Source: Neopestalotiopsis rosae
Lineage: Eukaryota; Ascomycota; Sordariomycetes; Amphisphaeriales; Sporocadaceae
DNA: 64,000 nt
Reading direction: 5' to 3'
NCBI GenBank assembly: GCA_023078685.1
Contig: JALGAS010000003.1
Location: 6,324,001 to 6,388,000, forward strand
The notes under the pieces were generated by a model. The model worked only from the letters and a program-made list of their open reading frames with translations, was not told the DNA's origin and did not search any database. The position numbers and the translations under genes are program-made. Positions 11,168-22,593 of this stretch are shown here, in pieces (within the stretch, counting starts at the first letter, position 1; every line of letters begins with the position of its first letter).

Positions 11168-13477
11168 ATGTCGTCTTTTTTCAAACCCAACAAGACTCGC
11201 AAGGCTGGCTTTTCCATCAAGCCAAAGGGAGCTGCGAGCAATCGTCTGCGAGATGCTGTTCAGCGTCTCGATCGGCAGATGAGCGTGACTGGCTCCCCAG
11301 CACCTGAGGGCCCCACTGCGTCTGCCACTGCTTCCAATGTCATTCCGCCTAGTCGCCGCACATGTCCCAATCCGCAATGTTCCAACCCTTCTGCCCCGGT
11401 AGATGAGGGATACTGTACTGGTTGTGGTCGCCAGGTTGAGACCTTGGAGATCGTCAACGAAATTCAATTTGGCGAAAATGCTGCCGGAGCCGCTGTCCTC
11501 CAGGGAAGCTACATGGGTGCAGATCAAGCTGCTGCTCGTCTGGGAGGACCAGGCATGCGCCGCATTGGTGGTGTCATTGGAGACTCGAGAGAGCGAGTCA
11601 TTCGAGAAGCGAGGAATATGATGGCGCAGTATGCCAATCAGCTGAAACTTTCAGACACCGTCATCAACGAAGGCATTCAGATTTTCAAACTGGCTCTTAG
11701 TATGAACTGGATTCAAGGTCGTGGCATGATCAAGGTTGTTCCTGTGTGTCTCTATGCCGCGTGCCGAAGACAGGATAGATGCCGTGTTATGCTCATTGAT
11801 TTTGCCGATTTGGTCAAGGTCAACGTTTATGAGCTCGGTCACGTATTCAAGGGACTCAACGACATCTACGACTTTAGCCACAACAAGATCAAGGCCATCA
11901 TCCCAGAGGATCTCATGTATCGGTTTTGCGACAAGCTCGACTTCGGAGACATGACGAGAGATGTTGCCGAGCTGGCAGCACGTTTCTGCCAGCGCATGGG
12001 TCTTGATTGGATGGTCATGGGACGGCGCCCGTCCGGCATCTGCGGTGCCTGCATCTTCTTAGCCGCTCAGGTGTGGGGCTTCCGTCGAACAGTCCGAGAG
12101 ATCGTCTATGTTGTCAAGGTTACCATGCACACAATTGAGCAGCGTCTTGACGAGTTCAAAGTTGTGGAGAGCAGCGACTTGACCATTGAAGATTTTCTCA
12201 AACAAGAACTGTTGGAGTCGCGGCATGACCCGCCTTCGTTCTACCGCACGCAAGCCGAGTATATCCAGAAGATGGAGCAGCGCGAGAAGGAGAGTGGACG
12301 GAAGAAGCGGAAGCGCGCCGTTGATGACATTGACGGCAATGTCGAGGATGAAACCCATAGTGGCAGTCTCCCAAGCAACATGCCACCTCCGCAGCGGTCT
12401 ACGCAGTCCATGCCCCCTCCCCCACTGCCGCCGCCGGACACATCCAAACTACCTCAGGTCACGCAATTCTTAGAGAGATCCAAGGATCCGGAGACAGGGC
12501 AGATGATTCTTGAGGCTTTCGATCCTAATAACATACCTGCTCCAGCACCTCGACTTGCTGCCGCCGAGAAAGACGTTGCAGAGGGGGTTGATGCCGATGA
12601 CCCGACTGGCGAGGAGGCCATTGAACATTTGGCTGAAAATTATACCGATGATACGAATGAGACTGCACAGGCGAAGCGCCGCAAAGGCAAGCGTGCACCA
12701 GTGGAACCTCTTTTGACCTTTAATGAAGAATGGGAGAACGCAGAAGACATGCTTGTTCAGCAAATCGACGAGGTTATCAGCGATCCCAGCAGCGATACTC
12801 ACCGAAAAGCTTTGGCTACCGCTGCTTACCATGCTCGTGTAAAAGCCGCTTGGGCACGTTCGCAATTACCTGTGCAGGAGACCAAGATGGATGAGGTCAT
12901 TGACCCTTCAGAGTTTGCTGACGACCCCGAGGTCCAGAATTGTATGCTGGGACCTGATGAGATCCAGCTCAAGGAACAAATTTGGCTCAATACGAACAAG
13001 GATTGGCTTCGAAAGCAGCAAAATAAGTTATTTGAGAAGGAAATGGAGGCTTTAGGACCCAAGAAGAAGAAGCGGAACCGCCTCAAGAAACCACGAATTG
13101 GCGAGGGTCAGCTTACCCCGGCCAGTACTCCGGGAGAAGCCGCCGTCGCGACTATGAAAAAGTTCACTATGAGCTCAAGAATCAATCTCGACGCAATCAA
13201 GAACCTCTTCTCCGAGACTGGCATGGGTGGTCCGGGCAGTGTTGCACAAAGCAGCCGCGCTGAGAGCGAAGATGGGAGCGAAGTTGGTGATGCACGTGAA
13301 AGGATTCAAGCAAAGACAAAGCAACACACGGCCACACCAAGCAAAGATGCTGACGCCAATGCAAACGAGGAAGAAGAGGAGGAGGAGGAAGAGGATGACC
13401 AGGAACCTTATGAGGACGATCAAGGCTATGGGGAGGACTACCAGGAATACGACGAGGGAGAAGAGGAGTGGTATTAG
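11168..13477 (+). CDS. BRF1: TFIIIB subunit BRF1
   Basis: Single exon, 769 residues. A zinc ribbon lies at about residues 66-86 (C-P-N-P-x-C and C-T-G-C-G), preceded by a 60-residue basic/Ser-rich head that is longer than in yeast. Two TFIIB-type cyclin repeats follow at about 134-220 and 230-320, with Y-A-A-C-R-R-Q-x-x-x-R in the first and G-R-R-P-S-G-I-C-G-A-C in the second. A poly-Pro linker and the conserved Brf1 homology region (F-N-E-E-W through W-L-R-K-Q) follow at about 515-630. The C-terminus is extremely acidic with a nine-Glu run. BRF1 joins TBP and BDP1 on RNA polymerase III promoters (tRNA, 5S) and recruits the polymerase. The ATG has a good CAGCC context. Confidence 0.96.
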   Translation: MSSFFKPNKTRKAGFSIKPKGAASNRLRDAVQRLDRQMSVTGSPAPEGPTASATASNVIPPSRRTCPNPQCSNPSAPVDEGYCTGCGRQVETLEIVNEIQFGENAAGAAVLQGSYMGADQAAARLGGPGMRRIGGVIGDSRERVIREARNMMAQYANQLKLSDTVINEGIQIFKLALSMNWIQGRGMIKVVPVCLYAACRRQDRCRVMLIDFADLVKVNVYELGHVFKGLNDIYDFSHNKIKAIIPEDLMYRFCDKLDFGDMTRDVAELAARFCQRMGLDWMVMGRRPSGICGACIFLAAQVWGFRRTVREIVYVVKVTMHTIEQRLDEFKVVESSDLTIEDFLKQELLESRHDPPSFYRTQAEYIQKMEQREKESGRKKRKRAVDDIDGNVEDETHSGSLPSNMPPPQRSTQSMPPPPLPPPDTSKLPQVTQFLERSKDPETGQMILEAFDPNNIPAPAPRLAAAEKDVAEGVDADDPTGEEAIEHLAENYTDDTNETAQAKRRKGKRAPVEPLLTFNEEWENAEDMLVQQIDEVISDPSSDTHRKALATAAYHARVKAAWARSQLPVQETKMDEVIDPSEFADDPEVQNCMLGPDEIQLKEQIWLNTNKDWLRKQQNKLFEKEMEALGPKKKKRNRLKKPRIGEGQLTPASTPGEAAVATMKKFTMSSRINLDAIKNLFSETGMGGPGSVAQSSRAESEDGSEVGDARERIQAKTKQHTATPSKDADANANEEEEEEEEEDDQEPYEDDQGYGEDYQEYDEGEEEWY

Positions 13478-14034
13478 AGCTTTCCCACCTTCGGCCACAA
13501 AGCGGATTCTTTCAGCCATATTAGATACCCAACAAGACAGCGTTGACTGAAAATTCATGAAACAAGTATAACATATCCTTTTTCGAGCCGCTATCGTGTG
13601 AACGACGATGCCGAGCGAAGTTTGGGCTGGTGCTCTGAGAGCAAATGGGCGTGCTCTGCAAGTTATAGCACCTTGGCTTCCCTTTGTTTCAATTAGAGCT
13701 TACTAATTAGGTGTATATAATATCATATTGCCACTCGATGTTCACGTATAAATTTACTCCACCTGATGCGGTCGCCAAATGAAAGTTGACCCCGCATGCG
13801 GAATGCAAAAGTCAAGCTAGTCAATATGTAAACAATCCTCCCTAGCTGTACTCCGTACTGCTCTTGAGTTGCCTTTGGTTGCTTCTTCAACCAGCGTGCA
13901 GGAATCATCGATATTTTCACGTCGTTTGTTTTCCTTACGCTAGCCTAGGTCCTTTCATGAGCTGCTCCCTCGACTACTTTGTTCTCCTAACTGCTCGTTA
14001 TCTCGCACTGCAACGTGACTTCACCCGGCTTACG
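13478..14034. other. Spacer between BRF1 and kinase-like gene
   Basis: BRF1 3' UTR followed by the promoter of the kinase-like gene. A second in-frame ATG at 13957 lies inside this stretch and could extend that gene by 26 codons. Nothing else is seen. Confidence 0.5.
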
Positions 14035-15162
14035 ATGTTATGGGTATTTCGAGGACAGTCTTGGACAGAGCGATTCCTTCTTCCATCAGCAGCAAGAAAG
14101 ACAAGATGCTCTGGTCTACAGTCTCGCAACTTCTCTCCACGTCGATCTTTTCACCTGTCAACGTCAAGCCATATGAAATGGTCAAGTTACCTGGTCACTC
14201 ATCCTAATGAGAGGAAACCTCCCATTCCATACCAAATCGGACAAGTATTCCAGGCACAATCATATACACCTCCCGCTACTCCCGAGGAATACTATACATG
14301 GGCTACTGGCAAACTGAGAGACGATATTCAAAACGTGCATCCGCTAGCTCTATGCCTCAGCAACCTTCCTGCTCTTGGCCAGCCTGGAGACAAGAAATTA
14401 CAGCTGAAAATTGTTGGTCAAATCCGGGTAGAGGACAACATGAATTCCCAGATTGCAATGGTCCAGCCATTAGATCGAGATGGGGTCGAGCTCCACTTGT
14501 GCGAAAGCACTTTGCCATCTCGCATGGTCGCTAAATTTTACGATCCGTTGTACTACAACTTTCAGGAGAATCGGCCTGACCCTTTCTTCAACTGCGATGC
14601 GGCATTCGCACATGAAACATCAGCTTACCATCATCTCCAGCCTCTTCAAGGGACTGTTGTGCCACGCTTCCATGGATCCTATACCGTCGACATTCCGTTG
14701 CGTCGCGACTCGCCTGAGTCACGGCCAGTACGAGCAATTCTTTACGAGTACATTCCCGGTTTTTCTCTCCGGGAAATTGAAGTTGATAAACTGACTCGGC
14801 AAAGGCGCCAGGAAATTATGGCTGGAATCATCGATGTGGATTGCAGAATGTGGCATTTAGGTGTCAACAACTTGGATCTCCATCCGCGAAATGTAATCGT
14901 CACTTCAGGGCCCAAATCAAGGGAGACACCTGTGTGTCTTATTGATTTTGACTGGTGTAAGTGCCGCGCGCGGTCGGAGGCTGGCCATCTCCAACAACCG
15001 ATCCTAGAGCCTCTGTCAGATCAGAAAGTTCTCAATCGCTGGGACGACCCGGATTTTAGTGAAACCATGATAGATTTTGGCCACCTTGTCGATTGGCCCT
15101 GGAATCATTGGTTGAAGCATGACTACATTGGTCGAAGAACCAAAGAATCCCATACGCCATAA
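14035..15162 (+). CDS. Protein-kinase-like fold protein
   Basis: Uninterrupted frame of 375 residues from the ATG at 14035, chosen for an A at -3. The ATG at 13957 would give 401. The first 45 residues are basic, Ser-rich and free of acidic stretches (F-S-P-R-R-S-F-H-L-S-T), resembling a mitochondrial presequence (inference). The C-terminal half carries a kinase-like catalytic core: N-N-L-D-L-H-P-R-N-V-I-V fits the catalytic loop D-x-x-x-x-N, and L-I-D-F-D-W fits the metal-binding D-F-x motif. I-L-Y-E-Y-I-P-G is the usual hinge of aminoglycoside-phosphotransferase/kinase-like folds. No glycine-rich loop is evident. Many Pezizomycotina carry expanded, lineage-specific families of such proteins with no known substrate, and this looks like one of them. 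Confidence 0.7.
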   Translation: MLWVFRGQSWTERFLLPSAARKTRCSGLQSRNFSPRRSFHLSTSSHMKWSSYLVTHPNERKPPIPYQIGQVFQAQSYTPPATPEEYYTWATGKLRDDIQNVHPLALCLSNLPALGQPGDKKLQLKIVGQIRVEDNMNSQIAMVQPLDRDGVELHLCESTLPSRMVAKFYDPLYYNFQENRPDPFFNCDAAFAHETSAYHHLQPLQGTVVPRFHGSYTVDIPLRRDSPESRPVRAILYEYIPGFSLREIEVDKLTRQRRQEIMAGIIDVDCRMWHLGVNNLDLHPRNVIVTSGPKSRETPVCLIDFDWCKCRARSEAGHLQQPILEPLSDQKVLNRWDDPDFSETMIDFGHLVDWPWNHWLKHDYIGRRTKESHTP

Positions 15163-16247
15163 GTAACAATAGGCATACGTAGACGACGCTGAAGAGCGAT
15201 GTCCATTCGGTTCGGCCACAGACCACTTCTTTCATTTTTGGGCATCACGCCTAGAAGAGAAGCAGAGTCAGAAAGCTAGCCAGTGCCCATGAAACAGACG
15301 TAGACTGCTGAATGTGAAGGGAATAACCAAGCAAGCCGTTGATCGGTTAATGTGTCTGCTGCTCGAAGCATTGAGAAGATGGTCAAGTAATCTCAAAATC
15401 AATTTCATCGTGGGTGATATCAAAAATGTACGTCTCGTGGATATGAGCTTCGGTCCACTGATATTCTTTCAACGAAACCTTGCAAACGCTACATTTAGAC
15501 AAGGAAACTATTTGCATGGACTATTTTAGTCTCCTCGAAATCCGGGGTAAAGGCGACCGAACCGACGCACCATTTAGGAATCGTCAATCCCCAATCTCAA
15601 TTCCCGAGACAGATGCCGGGCCGGAGCGAAGAAGCACTGCGGAATCTGGGGGGATATGCATGAGGTTCTGCACGTCCGTTCCAGGGGCAAGGGCATTAAG
15701 GCGGCGCGATGCTGGTCAAATTGAGCATATGTCGCTGCGATTGAGGCTGGTGTAGGTGGCTCAAAGTTAGACCAGGTTTCTCTGAAAAACATAACAATAG
15801 CTCGACGTATTCGAAGTGAGCAGCTGTGCAATCGGCCTTTCATACCCTTGACTCTGCCTTGCACAAAGAACTCATTTCGTTGCTTTTCTCTACTGGGCCT
15901 GTTTAGGGACTTCATTAGTACTACGTCAGCGACGAAATACATATCCACTTCTCAACCCCGGAATATCCATCAAATGGTAGTGTGGGGTTCCGCTCTTTCA
16001 ACTTGGACTTTTCCGCCTCCGTGCTACATAGTATGAGTTCCTGGTCGGTGATATTGGCCAATTCGGAAAAGCCGTAAAGACAGGCCGAAATGAGATGCCC
16101 CCAGAGGAGACGTTGGCAAGTGGTGTCCACTTGCCGATCTTCCCTGATGGTGAGCGATGAGTATTTCATCGACCTCATCTCCTTGTCTTCTGCTTTCAAG
16201 TGTCAGGTCGCGAGATTCGTCTGTGATCACCGGGACGTCATTGCAGC
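15163..16247. other. Intergenic before GH78 gene
   Basis: Contains the promoter of the GH78 gene at its right end. Two minus-strand frames of 92 and 124 codons (15574-16199) look partly coding but cannot be joined in a common phase through any plausible intron, so no gene is called. Confidence 0.45.
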
Positions 16248-18879
16248 ATGAGGATCATGTGGTTAGAAATCTGGGTACTCCCCGTCGGCTTGCTGCATGC
16301 AGTCACTGCGACTGCTGCAAGTGTGCCAAAAGTCCATAGGTATGTTTGAGGTACAATTGAGGATTAATCAAGATGCAAAAGCTGATGCAATCGGGGGGGA
16401 AAAAAGAGACTCCAGTACGAATGTATTCATACCTCGCGGTGTCAGCGTAGGGACGGATCTAGTAGTAGATACGGACAATGCCACGGCTTTCACATTGGAC
16501 ACCGAAAACCCCCTAGCAACCTTGGACTATGGCACCGAACGCGCAGGTTATCCATATTTCACGGTCTCGGAAGTTACGGAACCTGTACAGATCGAAGTCA
16601 AGTACAGCGAATCCTTCGTTGGCCTGGCGCACCCATGGGCAGATGGTCCGTACTCGTTCGCGACGGGACTTTCCAACTCCTTTCGCGTAGAGACGTTCAA
16701 CATCACCTCGTCCGGTCGTGTCTCTGCGCCACTCATCCAAGGCGGGCAGCGCTGGCAGTCAATCAGGCTCCTCTCTGAAGGCACCATTTCCTTTGCCGAA
16801 GTTGGTCTCGAGGCGACTGTAGACACGACAGAGGTTGTCGATTTCCCGGGCCAGTTCGAGTGCGATGACGAAGAATTGAATGAAATTTGGGGTCTGGGCG
16901 CAAAGGCTGCCTCCACTGCTTGTGTGGAAGAGGGCACACAAAAGGCAACCTGGGACATCGACCTCACGAACGGAGCGTACATCAGATCGCAGAGGGCCTC
17001 TCAGGCGCTCTCTGGGGCCTTCTTTTCCAACTATACCTTGGTCTTTGAAACCCTGATTGAACGAGGCGGCGTATGGTGGTCTGTTGTACGTACAGTAACA
17101 CACTGCAGATCTTGTAATTGAATTCGCTGACAAGAATACTAGGCATTCCCCTTTGGTCGGGGAGAAGGTCTCCAACTACAGCTCATCAGCGAGCTCCCTG
17201 ATGGCTCGTCTTTTCTCAACACAAATACAACCCAGACGCCTCCAAACTCCATCTTGCTGTCATGGGGTTACGACTTCGTCAATCAGACAACCTTGACATC
17301 TTACTATCTGGACACATTTCCAGTGCCATTCACAGTTGAGGAGGGCGTATGGCACACGGTTTCGACGGCGCTCACCCCAGAGGGCCGTCTGATCGTGACT
17401 CTCGACAGCCAGTCCGTCTTCAACGTTTCCATCTCCGACTATTATACCCCTTCGGCCGTGTCTTTTGATGGCAGTTTTGGTTTCGGTGCATGGCAGGATC
17501 AGGCGGCTTATGTACGTAACGTTGAAGTCACGGACTCGGCCAACGGAAGCACACTCTACACAAATGCGATGACGACTGCAGACGTGCTTGCTGAGCATGG
17601 AGTGCAAGCCAATCTCGAATCGGTCTGCCTGGACGGGCCTAAGCGAGACCGACTGGTCTGGCTTGGCGACTTTTACCATACCGCGAGAATTATTGGTGCC
17701 AGTACATCCCGTTTTGACCTAGCCAAGGGCACATTGGACTTTTTGCTCAAGACTCAAATCGCCGACGGCGAAGTGAATATCGCACCTCCCATGGGCTATG
17801 ATCCGACCATCACCGCGCCTGCCGCACCGGGCGGTATCTTTGGGCTTTCTGATTATCAGATGCTGGGGCTTGACTCACTATACAGCTACATTCGGCAGAC
17901 GAATGACCTCGAATTTCTGCAAAGCACCTGGACAGGTTGGCAACTACAGGCAAAGTGGCTGATTAGTCAAATCAATGCCACGGACGGGCTAATCTATGTT
18001 CCCAGTGCCTTCTTGGGTGCCTCCAGTGCAGGCTCAGCCGTATCTTGCTTGGCCGTGCAAGCCCTGCGTGGTCTGGCGGACCTGGCTGAGGCTGTAGGCG
18101 ATGAAGAAACTCAGTCTAATTGCACAGCAACGGCTGATGCCCTGTCCGAAGCTATCAATAGCCAATTGTGGAACGATGATATCGGCATCTATAGTCTATC
18201 AACAAGTCAGCTGACAGATTTCTCCGTTGCCGGTATTGCCTTTTGCATAACTTCCGGAGTCGCAGACTCTGAACGAACATCCCGTTCCGTGGCGGCTCTC
18301 GAGCAACTTGCTCTCACGCCTGGCTATAAGGACGCGACCACGGCAAACTCGTCGGACCCGACCGTGGTGATCTCGCCCAACACAAATGGCTTTCTCCTAG
18401 ACGCACTCTATAAGGCCGGTGCCTACGACACTGGCGCTTCCTTGATGAGGTCCCTCTGGGGTGCCATGATCAGCAACCCGGAGACGGCGTCCGGCGCGAG
18501 CTGGGAGTACGTCGACCAAAGTGGCAACCCGGGACTGAGCCTCTTCACGAGCCTCGCGCACCCGTGGGGTGGCGCGGCCACGTACGTGCTCACGGAATGG
18601 GCCGCCGGCGTACAGCCGGCTGCTGGCAGCGAGGGCTTCGGCTACGCGCATTGGGTTGTCTCGCCGGACGCGGGCCTAGCCATGGGACTTCAGCACGCAA
18701 AGGCCAGCGTGCAGACGCCGTCGGGAGTCCTTTCGGTGGAGTGGCAATTATCTTCAGAGGGTGTTGTTAATGTCCAAATCGGTGCGCCGCCCGCTACGAT
18801 TGGTGTATTCAAGCTGGGCAATGAAACAAAACATCTCTGCGGCAACATTGAGTACCAGATTAGTAGAAACATCTCATGA
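16248..18879 (+). CDS. Secreted GH78 alpha-L-rhamnosidase-like enzyme
   Basis: Three exons (16248..16339, 16416..17085, 17143..18879) join in phase to 832 residues. Exon 1 encodes the signal peptide, with hydrophobic IWVLPVGLLHAVTATAA, and would be missed if the second exon were read alone. A beta-sandwich occupies about 35-200. A jelly-roll, concanavalin-like insertion (about 250-400) interrupts the start of the (alpha/alpha)6 barrel. The barrel resumes at the hallmark C-L-D-G-P-K-R-D-R with W-L-G-D (about 416-430), whose acidic residues belong to the active site of this clan. A-H-P-W-G-G-A-A-T and the small C-terminal beta domain complete it. Many N-x-S/T sites fit secretion. Members cleave terminal L-rhamnose from plant polysaccharides or glycosides; the exact substrate is not readable here. 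Confidence 0.88.
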
Positions 18880-21800
18880 TTCCTATACCACTGAGATCGT
18901 TGTTTGACAGTTTCAAGAGAGAATAATGAATATACTGCAAAGCAACACATGGCCACAAACCAGCCAACTTTAGTAGTGAGTGATGCCCATGCCCATCTTG
19001 ACTTTGATGCATATTAGGCTATACCAGTTTCCGTCAAGATTTCCGCAAGTATCTTGTTGAATCGTTGAAGCATGTCTATAGATCAGGCGGGCGTGTGCTA
19101 TTATGTCATACTTCTTTGTGACACATCTGAGCTGGCACGGAAGTACATACGCCTCATTAGACAGCTGTCCTTTGTGGTACTAACACTACGTTAGTGTTTC
19201 AAACTCGGCAGGATCGAAGGGTATTGAACAAGTCTCTCATATGGCTCAAATGTCCTTTTTTAGGATTACGTCCTTGGGCACCACTATAAGGTATTGGGGA
19301 CAGATTGCTGACTGACCATTACGAGAGCAGGGCTTTTAGTTTTCGGAAAGTAGTTGACACGAGAAATCTTCATTCATACATCTTCGTTGGGTACTCACGA
19401 TGTATCGTAATCCTCCTGGATGAAAGATAAAGGTCCACACATGAGGTATATCGCCATCGCCGTAAGCGATAACCCTGGAAAGAAGCATTACCTAGATGCA
19501 CCATGGCGGAATCAACCGATGGTTGGAAATAGGCATGTCAGAACCACTGACACCCTCTACCAGCATTTGCGGCTGGATTACACTAGCCACCGAATAGGAA
19601 GGTCGAAGACGCTGTCAAAGTGGTATGTCAATTTGTGGCTGCAAAAAGTGGATTTTATATCGCCCTGCAAATGCGTAGACGACTATTATCAGCCGTTTGG
19701 CTATCTAATGCTGAACTCGGAGAAACAGCTGGCTTGACTCTTCTTGGAACAAAGACCTGGGAAGAAACGACGCGGTGTAGAATTCTACCACATAGTACAA
19801 GAAAATCTGTTGGCGTTGGTATCATTATTATCAAAGCGATTGAGTTTTGAGTTCGAGCGAGAGGCTTGGTGGCCTTTAGTCTGGGAAACGGTGTTGCGAC
19901 AAGAACAAACTGACCCATGGGGTGCGCAGCGCGATACTGAGTACAAGGTAACCTCGTGTTACATGCAGACATGGTCTGCAGATTAGGGACCTCCCAAGTC
20001 CTTGGGACCCCGATTATTCAGCCCGGTCTATATTGACACCAGACGATAATTTCCAGCTTATCTCTGCATTCCCGTGTATGTTGGCCGTCTCTTGCTCTAG
20101 CCAACAACTCATCTGATGTTGGCGCACCAAGAGATGTACGCGTTCGCCCCATTCGCCAAGCCATGTGTTCGCTGAAGGAGTTGTGCCAAGAATTCTCGAC
20201 CGAGAACGGCGATTCTTCGTATCGCGCATCGTGGAAAAAGGCATTGCTGAAGCGCCACTGCGCTATCAACCGCTGGCCGGTTCAATGAATAATTGAATAT
20301 AATTCCTGCAATATCATTCCTGCCAGCTATCTTCCGTGCTTGAAAAGGACGAAAAAATCCGAGAAGGATCGCCAAAGGCGGCTACAAAATACACTCAGTA
20401 GCCAGGATCGTTGGCTCCTGCAGGCCCAACAAGCAACTCGCTTCTGGCATGAGCACAGGAGCGACACCTGTGCTCAGTGAATACGCAGTACACACCACAG
20501 TCAAGCAGTATAGTTGTACACGCAGGTATTCTGGCACTGACAACCAAGACACTCTGCTGATTGCTGTCTGTGATCAGTGGTCATTTATTTGTTATTTGCT
20601 TCTTCACCACCCGAACGCCCTCCGTCGGTCACCCCGGTCGGCCGACAAGCGAACAAAACTCTCGATCATCCCAGAGCTCCCCCACTTTGGCTCTCTTGGG
20701 CTCCGACTTGGCGGTCTTGGTCCATTGCACCAGGCTCGGCCCTTATGCCTGACCTGGGATAATTCAACGGCAAGATTTTTGTGGCGAGAAATTTCAATTG
20801 GCCAATTGTCAAAGATATACATATCAATTAGACTTGTCCCGCGTTAGGATCTCGGTGGTCCATCTGGTATAGTCGAAGACCAATAGCCAGCCGTACATTA
20901 ATAGTCCCGCGTTTCCCCGGTTTCTAGACGTCTTCTAGTGCCACACAGCACCGAAGCAACGCCGGCGAGCATACGCACAGTACACGCCCACGAGTTTGAA
21001 ATGTCTTTCTGAAAAGGTTTACCTTTGAGCTACAATATGACTCGCGGAGTGCAAAGTGATTCTCACGATCTGTCCAATCCTTCCTGAGATATGCTTATTG
21101 GATTCCTTGTTTTCTCCCCAAGGTTATGAGGAGGACGGAAAACGTCGCACTAACCAAGAGTCACATGCTTTTGAGATCCCATTGGAGACTAAACAGATAA
21201 CCTTGCTATAGTCACCAAGTCTATTGCCATGGCTCATGTCAAACCAAACAGATTACGGCTTCTTTGTTTGCTCAAGTATTGAAATCCTACTGGTTTCATG
21301 GACATTGCGCCGTTATTCCTAGAATGAGTGTTGGCTGCGTACTGCACCGATAGTGGCTTGAGCCAGACTACCAGGATCCAAGGCCATGTTATCTGAACCA
21401 ACCAACTATCCCGACGGTTGCCGCTGGCCATTGATCAACACTCAGTCCCCTACCAGGTGCCCAAATTGCAGGCATCTCCAATAACTCTAATGTATGGGGT
21501 GCCTAAGTGTTGTTGGCTACTGTAGTGGGCGAACTGCCGCATGGCGCTAGGATTTCCTACTCTGTACCCATGATTTTCAGTTTCCATCTACTGTCTAAAC
21601 GTTTGGGATACTCACGTGTCTCTAAACAGAGGGAACAATTCATGAGTGCGCCGAGACAAATCATCGGGAATAGGGTTGTATTACGATGGAGTGACGGGGC
21701 AGAATTTTGACATGCATGCATAATTGCTTGTATTTGCGGTCTGAGCGACACCCAGTGTCCAAGTGGTCCGACGAGGGAACGAATCATGAAATCTTCGTTC

Positions 21801-22593
21801 GCTCATACACGAAAGGTACACCATCACTCGAGGACCAGCACTGCTGTGCCGACCACCGAAAGGTAAAAAACAAATGTGCCTGGCCAAAAGGACTGCAGTA
21901 CGGTGCAACAACATGCACTGAGCCTCTGACGGGCTGAAATAGTTTCTTTGGCTCCATGCAACCTGGTACTTCAACGGGGTCCAATGACACTTCATCTCGG
22001 CTCACTGGCTCACTTACCCAGGCTTTTGCCTGGGTGCTGGCCGCATCGCTTACAAGATCCCATCTCGAATTCGTTCCAATAATATGCCCCGGACTCCTCA
22101 GTTTCTTAACGGCTCATCCCAGCTCAGCAAGCTTAGTCGACCCTTGCCCGCAGTGGTCGGACATACTCCCCGCTTCGGACGGCCAAGGCGCCATAGATAG
22201 GCGTCCTTCCAGAACGGGCAAACCTCCAGGGCCCTAGAGTCTAGGGTATCGCATCTCTTGTCTAGACCACGCGATCATCGCCGGTCTGCGTCCCGGGGAG
22301 GCGATTGTTGTGCATCTTGAGGAGCTGCTTGGCCCTGGGAAAAATATATATCAACTGATGCATGCTCTTGCCCAGCCTTACAAGTTACCAGCTCTTCGGG
22401 TCAGCTCTTCTTTCTCCCGCTGCAACGCTGCTTGTCGTATAAGTGAGCTCCTGTCTACGTCCCAGGCTCCTCTTGGGTCGTGTTTTTTCTTCCTTTGGTG
22501 GTATACTCCTCATACACCTTTTTCACCAAAAGGGGGGTTTCCAGAGACAAGAAGGGTTCAACAGGAATATAACCATTGTTTTCCTCATTCAAC
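18880..22593. other. 3.7-kb gene-poor gap
   Basis: Follows the GH78 gene and precedes the nucleoside transporter. Only short unrelated frames are present on both strands, and no transposase, reverse transcriptase, RNA gene or terminal repeat was recognised. The last 300 bp hold the transporter promoter, with a TATA-like run at 22345-22352 and a pyrimidine-rich leader. The rest is unexplained. Confidence 0.45.

Noticed and set aside
15574..16199. Two adjacent minus-strand frames that look partly coding
   Set aside because: Every plausible donor/acceptor pair between them gives a frameshift or an immediate stop.
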